33,049 nt of DNA from an uncultured Granulicella sp. (GTDB taxonomy: Bacteria; Acidobacteriota; Terriglobia; Terriglobales; Acidobacteriaceae): positions 1-33,049 of the forward strand of contig CALMVL010000113.1 of NCBI GenBank assembly GCA_937873265.1, given 5' to 3'. The notes beneath the pieces are model-generated. The model was given only the letters and a program-made list of their open reading frames with translations. It searched no databases and had not been told where the DNA came from. Position numbers and translations under genes: made by a program. Of the stretch, positions 1 to 7,450 are shown in pieces; position 1 is the first letter of the stretch, and each line of letters opens with the position of its first letter.

Positions 1-1220
1 GTGCGGTCGAACTCGGCGCGGAGCTGGTGGTAGTTGGATTCGGCGAGGACGCGGCTGAGGAGGTGCTGCATGTCGACGGGGTCGGACAGGAGCTGGCCGG
101 TGGCGGTGCGGTCTCCGGTGGTGAGGAAGTTGCGGCGGCGGAGATCTTCGGGGGAAAGGTTGAGGGCAAGGGCGACGCGGTCGAGGTGGCGTTCGAGGGC
201 GAAGATGGACTGCGGGGCGCCGAAGCCGCGGAAGGCTCCGTGGGGAGCGACGTTGGTGGCCATGGCCTTGGCGTGGACGACGAGGTAGGGCCAGTGGTAG
301 GGGCCGGGGGCGTGGATGGTGCCGCGGGAGAGGACGACGGGGGAAAGGGTGGCGTAGGCGCCGCCGTCGATGGCGAAATGGATTTCGCCGGCGAGGAGCT
401 TGCCTTCGCGGTCCACGGCGGTGCGGATGCGGGTTCGCGAGGGGTGGCGCTTGGTGGTGGCGCCCATGTCTTCGGCGCGGTCGTAGATGAGCTTGACGGG
501 GCGGCGGGACTTCATGACGAGGTAGTAAGGGCACTGCATGCAGCCCTGGACGGTGACGGAGCTGAGCGCGCCTTCGGGGGTGAAGTGCGCTTCGGCGATG
601 ATGCCGTTGGGTTCGATGTAGAGCTGCTCCTGGGCCCCCGTGCGGTATTCGCCTTCGAGGACGAGGTGGGCGGTGTCCCAGATGTCGGCGGGGACGTCTT
701 GCCCGCCTTTGCGCATGAGATAGGTTTTGAAGGTGTTGGGGTGGGCGCCGTGCTCGTTGCGCCAGATGATGCCGGCGTCGTGGTTGTGGTCGGCGGCGCG
801 CTCGGAGTCTTCGATGGTGAAGACGCCGGGGAGTTCGTCGTAGGTGATGGTGATGGCGCGGAGGGCGGCGGGAAGGGCGGCTTTGTCCGGGTGGGCGAGC
901 AGGAGGATGGGTTCGGCGGGGTGGTTGACGAATTCGGAGGAGAGGCTGGGGTGGTCTTTGGTGAGGTGGACGATGGTGTTTTCGCCGGGGATGTCGCGGG
1001 CGGAGACGACGGTGTACTCGTGCCAGGGGATTTCGGGGGCGAAGGTGATGCCGGTGATGCGGCCGCGGGCGACGGTGGAACGGACGGTGGCACCGAAGAG
1101 CATGCCGGGGAGATCGAGGTCGTCGACGTACTGGGCGCGGCCCAGGACTTTCGGGACGCCTTCCTTGCGGAGTGGCGTGGCACCGACGATCTCCTCCTGC
1201 TTGGGGTGTGGCTGCGGCAT
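1..1220 (-). CDS. Xanthine dehydrogenase, molybdopterin-binding (large) subunit, 5' part; continues past the left window edge
   Basis: Reverse-complement reading from ATG at 1220 gives an open frame to the edge: MPQPHPKQEEIVGATPLRKEGVPKVLGRAQYVDDLDLPGMLFGATVRSTVARGRI...YRTGAQEQLYIEPNGIIAEA...GAFRGFGAPQSIFALERHLDRVALALNLSPEDLRRRNFL... These are xanthine oxidase/dehydrogenase Mo-subunit motifs. Not in the ORF track because there is no in-window stop. Confidence 0.9.
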   Translation of the reverse strand, partial: MPQPHPKQEEIVGATPLRKEGVPKVLGRAQYVDDLDLPGMLFGATVRSTVARGRITGITFAPEIPWHEYTVVSARDIPGENTIVHLTKDHPSLSSEFVNHPAEPILLLAHPDKAALPAALRAITITYDELPGVFTIEDSERAADHNHDAGIIWRNEHGAHPNTFKTYLMRKGGQDVPADIWDTAHLVLEGEYRTGAQEQLYIEPNGIIAEAHFTPEGALSSVTVQGCMQCPYYLVMKSRRPVKLIYDRAEDMGATTKRHPSRTRIRTAVDREGKLLAGEIHFAIDGGAYATLSPVVLSRGTIHAPGPYHWPYLVVHAKAMATNVAPHGAFRGFGAPQSIFALERHLDRVALALNLSPEDLRRRNFLTTGDRTATGQLLSDPVDMQHLLSRVLAESNYHQLRAEFDR

Positions 1221-1328
1221 CGGCGTTTATCCCCGGGATGCTTGGGAGTTTTCGCTAAGCATAGAACGAATGGGCGCGGCGGCATAGGATGGGTTGCGAT
1301 TGAGTGAACGTGGGGCTCGACCAAGGAG

Positions 1329-2459
1329 ATGGACCGGATGGCGATGACGAGGCGGCGATTTGGGCAGATGGGGACGATGAGTGTGGCGGCGATGGGGCTG
1401 CGAGGTTTGCCGGTGATGGGACAGGCGGGCGGCGGTCAACGGAAGATTGGCTACGCGGTGATCGGGCTGGGGGAGATTGCGAGCCACTTTATGCCGGGGG
1501 TGCGGGGCTCGCAGCATTGCCAGATTACGGCTGTAGTGAGTGGCCATCGTGACAAGGCGGAGCAGATTGTGGCGGAGTACAACGTGCCGACGAGCTCGAT
1601 CTACAGCTACGAGGATTTCGACAAGATCCGCGACAACAAGACGGTGGACGCGGTGTATGTGGCGCTGCCGAACAGCATGCATGCGGAGTATACGGTGCGG
1701 GCGGCCAAGGCGGGCAAGCATGTGCTGTGCGAGAAGCCGATGGCGGTGAGCGTAAAGGAATGCGAGCAGATGATCGCGGCGTGCCGGAGCGCGAACGTGA
1801 AGCTGATGATTGCGTATCGGCTGCACTATGAGCCGGTGACGAAGAAGGCGATCGAGCTGGTGCGGAGTGGAGCGATCGGGCAGGTGGAGGTGATGGAAAG
1901 CTCGTTCGGGTTCAACTCGAAGCCGGGGGTTTGGCGGCTGAACCGGAAGCTGGCGGGTGGGGGACCGCTGTGTGATGTGGGGATCTACAGCCTGAACGCG
2001 ATGCGGTACATGACGGGGGAAGAGCCGAGCGAGTTCAAGGCGTACTGCTCGGTGATCGACAAGGATGGGCGGTTCACGGAAGTGGAGGAGAACTGCTCGT
2101 GGACGATGCAGTTTCCGTCGGGGATCCTGGCGAGCTGTGCGACGAGCTATGGGGCGAACCTGCCGGGGTTTTTCAAGGTGCATGGGCCGAAGGGGTGGGT
2201 GTCGATGGAGCCGGCGTTTTCGTACGACAATCTGAAGCTGGAAGCGCGGTATGGCGGTGGGAACGGGGCGAAGCCGGAGGAGTTTTCGATGGACAGCGAC
2301 TACAAGGATCCGGCGCAGTTTGGATGGGAGGCGGACCACATGGCGGAGTGCATTTTGAATGGCACGGAGCCGGCGACCTCGGGCCAGGAGGGATTGAAGG
2401 ACATGCGGTACATCGCGCAGATTTATAAGTCGGCGGGAAGAACGGACCTGGTGGTGTAG
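1329..2459 (+). CDS. Gfo/Idh/MocA family oxidoreductase with N-terminal Tat-like signal
   Basis: ORF 1329..2459. N-terminus MTRRRFGQMGTMSVAAMGL (twin-arginine type), then Rossmann motif IGYAVIGLGEIASHFMPG and the EKPMAVSVKECEQM motif typical of Gfo/Idh/MocA enzymes. Confidence 0.88.
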   Translation: MDRMAMTRRRFGQMGTMSVAAMGLRGLPVMGQAGGGQRKIGYAVIGLGEIASHFMPGVRGSQHCQITAVVSGHRDKAEQIVAEYNVPTSSIYSYEDFDKIRDNKTVDAVYVALPNSMHAEYTVRAAKAGKHVLCEKPMAVSVKECEQMIAACRSANVKLMIAYRLHYEPVTKKAIELVRSGAIGQVEVMESSFGFNSKPGVWRLNRKLAGGGPLCDVGIYSLNAMRYMTGEEPSEFKAYCSVIDKDGRFTEVEENCSWTMQFPSGILASCATSYGANLPGFFKVHGPKGWVSMEPAFSYDNLKLEARYGGGNGAKPEEFSMDSDYKDPAQFGWEADHMAECILNGTEPATSGQEGLKDMRYIAQIYKSAGRTDLVV

Positions 2460-2585
2460 GCTCCTGCCGTCTACAACTTTTGTCGCAGAGCGGAGATCGA
2501 GATTGTAGGAGAAGAGAATGCGAAATCACCTAAACTAGCTGCAGGCTGACCGACAAAGATCGGCAACGCCCTGGTGACATCTCCT

Positions 2586-3182
2586 ATGCAGCGCTTTCTG
2601 TCGTTGTTACTTTCCCGCTCCGTCCTGCTGTCCGCTTTGGCCGCAATTCTACTCTGTTCGCGCTCCAGCTTGGCTGATCCCATCGATGTCACCGCATCCG
2701 GGGTCTCGCAGTTCACGCTTGCCCCCTCGGCAGACGCCCTCGCCTTTAACGGCCAGACGACCACCATCGATCCGAGCTCAGGCGCGTCATTCGTCTTCCA
2801 AACGGGCTCATTCAGTGTCGGTGATTCGGGATGGCTGATTCAGGATGTCCCATTCTCCTTTCAGGAGCAGATCACGATCGGCGATGTGACCAATCTGGTG
2901 ACGATCTCCGGAGATGATGACATCACCTGGAGTGCGGATACGTTGCAGATCGACGGAACCGGTCCGATCGCCTTTGGCAACTACACATTTGCCTTGCAGC
3001 CCTTCACCATCTCTGACGGCGGAGTTGGCGATGTCGATCCGGTGACCCTGGACGCCACTGTTACACCTGAGCCTGGGGCCTTGTTGCTGGTGGGTACTGG
3101 GCTGGCGGGATGGGCGCTGACCGCTGCGCGCAAAGCGCGATCGGCGCGAGGCGTCTCCGGGCCGCCGCAAGCCTCAGCTTAG
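2586..3182 (+). CDS. PEP-CTERM sorting-domain secreted protein
   Basis: The ORF starts at GTG 2574 but ATG 2586 fits a signal peptide better (MQRFLSLLLSRSVLLSALAAILLCSRSSLADP). The C-terminus VTPEPGALLLVGTGLAGWALTAARKARSA matches the PEP-CTERM layout (PEP motif, TM helix, basic end). Confidence 0.85.
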   Translation: MQRFLSLLLSRSVLLSALAAILLCSRSSLADPIDVTASGVSQFTLAPSADALAFNGQTTTIDPSSGASFVFQTGSFSVGDSGWLIQDVPFSFQEQITIGDVTNLVTISGDDDITWSADTLQIDGTGPIAFGNYTFALQPFTISDGGVGDVDPVTLDATVTPEPGALLLVGTGLAGWALTAARKARSARGVSGPPQASA

Positions 3183-3193
3183 CGAGCGCGGAA

Positions 3194-3216
3194 GCCTCGG
3201 GCGCTTTGCACGAGGC
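3194..3216. terminator. Candidate hairpin between convergent genes (PEP-CTERM + / S53 -)
   Basis: Inverted repeat gcctcg (3194-3199) / cgaggc (3211-3216), extendable by one A-T pair. No clear U-tract. Confidence 0.35.
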
Positions 3217-3239
3217 TCCCTGACCTGGTTTGCCGAGGT

Positions 3240-4952
3240 CTAGCCCTGCTTTGTTGGGCTTCGGCTGGCGCTGCTGCGCGGCTTCGTCGGATGTTTTTTG
3301 CCCTTGCCTCCGCCCTTCTTTCCACCGCCTCTGATTGTTCCCGTTGTGCTGCTAGGGGCGAGCAGGGAGAGTAGGGCGGGCAGATTGGGTGAGCCGAGGC
3401 CGGTGCAGGCGTCCCAACCGGGGCCGGCGCTGAAGCTGCCATTGTTGCCCTCGGTGATGTCGCGAAAATCCGCGCTCGCATTCCCGGTATAGATTTGTGG
3501 ATTGATGAAGCCGGCCGTGGCCTTGTTCTGCGCATTGGCGACGGCGATGAGGCCTGCCCACAGCGGGGCGACGGCGCTGGTGCCTCCGATGACGGTAGTC
3601 TGTCCGTCAACGCGAATGACGTAGCCAGTCGAGGGGTCAGCATCGCCCGCAACATCCGGCACTCCGCGGCCACCGGTGCTGCTGGAAGCCGCGGGAACGT
3701 TCGCGTCGGACTGCCAGGAGGGTTTCGGAAACAGGGTGGAAACGCCGCCGCCCGTGGCGCCTTCGTTGGGAAGCTCGTTCCAGACGACCTCGGAGGTGAT
3801 GGTACTGCCGGAGCCGACGAGCTTCGTGCCGCCGCAGGCAAGAACGTACGGGCTCGAAGCGGGGAAGTCGACGTTGTTCCCCGTGCCTCCGTCACTTGAG
3901 CCGTCATCGCCGGAAGCGACCGTGATCGTGACGCCGAGCGCTGCGGCGGACTGGCAGGCATCGTCCAGAGCCGAGACGGCCTGCTGCGTCCAGGAGGACT
4001 CGGGGCCGCCCCACGAAATCGAGACGACGGAAGGTTTGTTGGTGGTGTCGTGCACGGCGGTGGCGACAGCGTCTATGAAGCCTTGGTCCGTATTCGGGGT
4101 GAAATAGACGACGATGTTGGCTCCGGGGGCGATCGCACCGGCGACTTCGATGTCGAGCATCACCTCGCCATCGGCTCCGTTCGCATCGCCGGGGCTGTTC
4201 TTGCCCTTGTCGACGGAAACGGCGGTCACCTTGGGAGCGGAGCGGCCGAGCGTCTTGAAGTAGGCGGTGAGGTCCGTCGTGCGGTAGCCGCCGCCGAGTT
4301 CGATGATGCCGATCGTCTGACCGGACGCCGAGGCGTCAGCGGGCAAACCGTACAGTTCGCCGACCTGCACCGGCGTGTAGGAAACCCCGGCGGCGTGGGC
4401 GACAATATTCCCCTCGGGGTTCGACGATTTGGCTTGCGCGGCGGCCTGCGGTTTGGCGACGCGAAAATGAGGCTTGGCCTGGGGACGATTGTCGAGGCCA
4501 AGGACCGCTTCGATGGCTCCAACAAGCTCAGACGGGATGCAGATAGCCCCCTGGCGGACTCGGTACGTCGTGTCACCCACACGATGATGCGCAAGCTTGA
4601 CGCCGAAGGCGGCCTCAATGGCGGGTTGCGATCCGGTGAGCTGCAGGTTGCGGAGTTCCGGCGAGGCCATCTCGGCAGCCAGACCGAACTCTTTGGCAAA
4701 GGCCTGCACAAGCTTCACTGCCGCCGGGTCAGCACCGTGTTGTGTGCGGAACTGGGCTCGGGAGAGGCGTTGCCGGCCGAGGCTCGCCGTTTGAATCGGG
4801 CTTTTGCGGCGGACAATCACCGAGACCGTGATGGGAGCGCGCGACGGCTTGCCGGGGCTGGCCTCCGGGTGCGAGAAGGGCGCTCGCTCACTGCCGGGAA
4901 GAGGAACGCGTTCCTGCGAGGCGAAGAGGGTGACAGTCTTCCGGGTGGCCAT
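3240..4952 (-). CDS. S53 family peptidase (sedolisin/kumamolisin-like, pro-domain plus catalytic domain)
   Basis: ORF 3240..4973; preferred start ATG 4952, preceded by AAGGAGA. Pro-domain (QLTGSQPAIEAAFGVKLAHHRVGDTTYRV) and catalytic motifs DGEVMLDIEVAGAIAPGANIVVYF, TVASGDDGSSDG, GGTSAVAPLWAGLIA. Confidence 0.93.
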   Translation of the reverse strand: MATRKTVTLFASQERVPLPGSERAPFSHPEASPGKPSRAPITVSVIVRRKSPIQTASLGRQRLSRAQFRTQHGADPAAVKLVQAFAKEFGLAAEMASPELRNLQLTGSQPAIEAAFGVKLAHHRVGDTTYRVRQGAICIPSELVGAIEAVLGLDNRPQAKPHFRVAKPQAAAQAKSSNPEGNIVAHAAGVSYTPVQVGELYGLPADASASGQTIGIIELGGGYRTTDLTAYFKTLGRSAPKVTAVSVDKGKNSPGDANGADGEVMLDIEVAGAIAPGANIVVYFTPNTDQGFIDAVATAVHDTTNKPSVVSISWGGPESSWTQQAVSALDDACQSAAALGVTITVASGDDGSSDGGTGNNVDFPASSPYVLACGGTKLVGSGSTITSEVVWNELPNEGATGGGVSTLFPKPSWQSDANVPAASSSTGGRGVPDVAGDADPSTGYVIRVDGQTTVIGGTSAVAPLWAGLIAVANAQNKATAGFINPQIYTGNASADFRDITEGNNGSFSAGPGWDACTGLGSPNLPALLSLLAPSSTTGTIRGGGKKGGGKGKKHPTKPRSSASRSPTKQG

Positions 4953-5224
4953 GCGAAATCTCCTTAGGTGCATCGACGCAGAGTTTTGGGAAGGGGAAGC
5001 CCAGCCTGAGGTCCTTCCGGAGATCAGGAGTTGCAGGTTCCTTTGTTTGTGGGGCGAAGGTGGTGGTTACGTGCCGAGCGACCGATCCCGAGGGAGCGGA
5101 GGAGAATCCATCAGAAAATTGACCGACGGTGTTTGTACATTAAAGTTCAGCAATCTGGGTCGAAGAGTCTATGGAACACGATGGTGAGCTTGAACGGATG
5201 TCCTTGCGCCCGCATGCGTGGCAC

Positions 5225-5240
5225 TGTTCCCTGCGGAACA
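5225..5240. terminator. Small perfect hairpin in the intergenic region 4953-5373
   Basis: tgttcc-ctgc-ggaaca, downstream of the 5374..6120 minus-strand gene. No obvious T-tract in that direction. Confidence 0.2.
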
Positions 5241-5373
5241 CTTCTAAGTCGATTATAGGGACGGGCGTGAACTGGTACGCCACCTTGGCGAAATTTGCTT
5301 GGGTACCGGCACACGACTCACCCCCGGGGTAGACGGCGGAAACCGGCATAGCGCGGTTCGAGCGGCAAAACCA

Positions 5374-6120
5374 TCAGAAGTGACGCAGTGTTTCGCGGGG
5401 CTCCGGTCCCGTTGTGGTGTACGCAGGATCAAGGGGATTCGAATCGAGGCGATCGGCACTTCTCTCGAGCGAACGGGAAACGAGATCGCGGGAGCCGAGG
5501 CCGATCGCCAGGGCAAGCGTGAGAACGATGCCGCCGAAAAGAATGCCGAAGGCGAGCTCGACGATCGCCCCGCCGACGCCGATGTGATCGAGCACCATGG
5601 CTCCCGTGAGAACGAAGACGAGCCACTTGACGCCCAGCGAGAGAAAACGTGCGTACTGGAGGCGAGCATTCACCGCGCCGATGAGGACGGAGCGGGCCAG
5701 GAAGCGAGCAATCAGGGTGCCCGCAAAGAGCAGAACGATCGCGCCCACGGAGTGGGTCAGGTAGGGAAGCATAAAGACTTCCATGGACGAGTTGGTGGCG
5801 TACGAAGCGTCGAAAGCGGAGAGGCCGATGATGATGCCGACGACGATAAACGCCCAGAAGACGATGCGGGTGACCAGCAAAGTGGGGCTATTGCTGGGGG
5901 ACCAGTCCGTGAGGCTGGTGCCCGCGTTGTTGCGGGAAAGGCGCTCGTCAAAGCGGGCGCTCTGAAGAATGCGGCGAAGCGCCGCCGACACACCCCAGCC
6001 AATGACGGAGAGGATGAGAACGGCCAGCAGGAGGGCGATGACGCCGGGAAGGAGACTGGCGAGCTGTACCAGAACGCGGTGCGCGGAGTCGCTGAGGGCG
6101 AAATGAATCTGTTGCAACAT
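5374..6120 (-). CDS. Small multi-TM MscS-like 'conserved TM helix' protein
   Basis: Within ORF 5374..6408. Preferred start ATG 6120 (MLQQIHFALSDSAHRVLVQLASLLPGVIALLLAVLILSVIGWGVSAALRR...). Repeated TM segments and the glycine-rich helix VGGAIVELAFGILFGGIVLTLALAIGLGSRDLVSRSLE, typical of mechanosensitive-channel-like TM helix repeats. Confidence 0.75.
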   Translation of the reverse strand: MLQQIHFALSDSAHRVLVQLASLLPGVIALLLAVLILSVIGWGVSAALRRILQSARFDERLSRNNAGTSLTDWSPSNSPTLLVTRIVFWAFIVVGIIIGLSAFDASYATNSSMEVFMLPYLTHSVGAIVLLFAGTLIARFLARSVLIGAVNARLQYARFLSLGVKWLVFVLTGAMVLDHIGVGGAIVELAFGILFGGIVLTLALAIGLGSRDLVSRSLERSADRLDSNPLDPAYTTTGPEPRETLRHF

Positions 6121-6190
6121 GGGCTTGGTCCCTTTCTGTCTGGGATCACCTGAATGCCAGCTGATCCAATGGCATGCGTGCGCAGAGGGG

Positions 6191-7408
6191 TTAGGGGTTG
6201 AAGCGGTCTGGCCAGCGCCAGCGAGAGACGAGGTACGCCTTGTCGGTCTCGAAGACTCTGGCGAGTTCTTGAATGTGGCGTTCGGGTTCCATGTGGCCAG
6301 CCTCGGAGCCGCTGGTGAGCAGGAGGTGCGACGCGACCCAGGCGAGATAGAGCGGGGTAAGCGCGCCGAGCAGGTGGCCGCGGTTGATGGTGCGCAGCCG
6401 CCAGGCAAGGGTAAAGTCGTACACGATGCGAGCCCAAAGGTCGTCGGGCATGCGGAAGTTGGGGACGGGCGTGAGCGAAAGGCGTTTTAGTCCGAGCAGC
6501 GAATTCGGCGGCAGAATCAACGACCAGATCTCATGGAGGTTCGTGTAGGCATTACGGAAGCTGTCCAGCATGGGACGAACGTCCGGCGGGGCTTCGGTGT
6601 GGTCGAGGGCGAGCTGGGTGAAGGCGCTGCCGGGGGCAATGCGGGAGCGCTGCCAGAAGGTGGCGCGCGTGTCGATCTCGGCAAAAAAGGAGCCGGCAAT
6701 CTCGCCGAGGAGGCTGTTGAGGTCGGCCTGCGGGGGCTGGGGCAGGACGCGCTCGCCGGCCTCCACTTCCGCAATGGAAAGGCCGGCGGCTGCGGCTTCC
6801 GCTACGGGCCAGACGACGGCATCGTCTTGGCCGGCGCTGGTGAAGCGCTGCGCGGTTGTGGCCAGGTGCTCGACTGCGCGAAAGGAGAGGCCGAAATCGA
6901 TCGCGAGGGGGAAGCGCGGGGCAGCCCCGAACAGGGCGCGGGTAACGGGGTAGAGCAGGGCGGCGTTGACGAGACCCTCGCGCGGACGGAGGGTGTAATG
7001 GGGAACGGCGAGGTCGTTGCCGGAGCCGAGGGCTGCGGCCAGATTGCGCAGCGCCTGCGGCGAGAGCGACTGGGCCTCCGCTCCGAGCATCAGCGAAAGG
7101 CCGGCGTGGTGCTCGCGGGCGAGCTGGAACGTGTTGAGGTAGTCGGCGGCGGTCAGCACCCAGGCGCCCTGGGCGGCAGCGGCAGGGGTGTAGCCGACGA
7201 GCCGAAGCGAGGCGATGCCGCCGCTGTCGGGCACCGTGGAGATCTCCGGCGTAGCAACCGTAATGTTCTGGCCCGGAAAAGCCACGGCAAGGTTGCTGAG
7301 CATCGCGGGGAGCGCGCTCGCCGGCATGGACGCCAGGCTCACGAGCAGCCCAGGGCCACCCGGGTGAGCGGAGGGGTTGGCTTCCATTGCGATTTGGGTT
7401 GAGGCCAT
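6191..7408 (-). CDS. Divergent glycosyltransferase family 2/GT-A-like protein
   Basis: 405 aa. Segments NDLAVPHYTLRPREGLVNAALLYPVTRALFGAAPRFPLAIDFGLS, DDAVVWPVAEAAAAGLSIAEVEAG and LRTINRGHLLGALTPLYLAWVASHL resemble the C-terminal part of GT2-type glucosyl-phosphoglycerate/mannosylglycerate-like transferases. The N-terminal half is poorly conserved. Assignment by remembered family pattern only. Confidence 0.5.
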   Translation of the reverse strand: MASTQIAMEANPSAHPGGPGLLVSLASMPASALPAMLSNLAVAFPGQNITVATPEISTVPDSGGIASLRLVGYTPAAAAQGAWVLTAADYLNTFQLAREHHAGLSLMLGAEAQSLSPQALRNLAAALGSGNDLAVPHYTLRPREGLVNAALLYPVTRALFGAAPRFPLAIDFGLSFRAVEHLATTAQRFTSAGQDDAVVWPVAEAAAAGLSIAEVEAGERVLPQPPQADLNSLLGEIAGSFFAEIDTRATFWQRSRIAPGSAFTQLALDHTEAPPDVRPMLDSFRNAYTNLHEIWSLILPPNSLLGLKRLSLTPVPNFRMPDDLWARIVYDFTLAWRLRTINRGHLLGALTPLYLAWVASHLLLTSGSEAGHMEPERHIQELARVFETDKAYLVSRWRWPDRFNP

Positions 7409-7450
7409 CGGTGTCGAACTTTCTCCGCCGGGAATCTTTTTGCGGCAGCG

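Noticed and set aside
27-1307. 426-aa plus-strand ORF rich in G/V/E/D
   Set aside because: Antisense shadow of the real minus-strand xanthine dehydrogenase frame; low-complexity composition, no family motif.
512-1324. 270-aa minus-strand Ser/Pro/Thr-rich ORF
   Set aside because: Out-of-frame shadow on the XDH strand; composition is typical of a frame-shifted high-GC gene.
1227-2339. 370-aa minus-strand Arg/His-rich ORF
   Set aside because: Antisense to the clear Gfo/Idh/MocA gene; no recognisable motif.
4050-4967. 305-aa plus-strand ORF
   Set aside because: Antisense to the S53 peptidase gene, which has a strong RBS and catalytic motifs.
5000-5373. Intergenic region 4953-5373 considered as a small RNA or small ORF locus
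   Set aside because: Only one small hairpin (5225-5240) and shadow-quality ORFs; no covariance or promoter evidence available from a single sequence.
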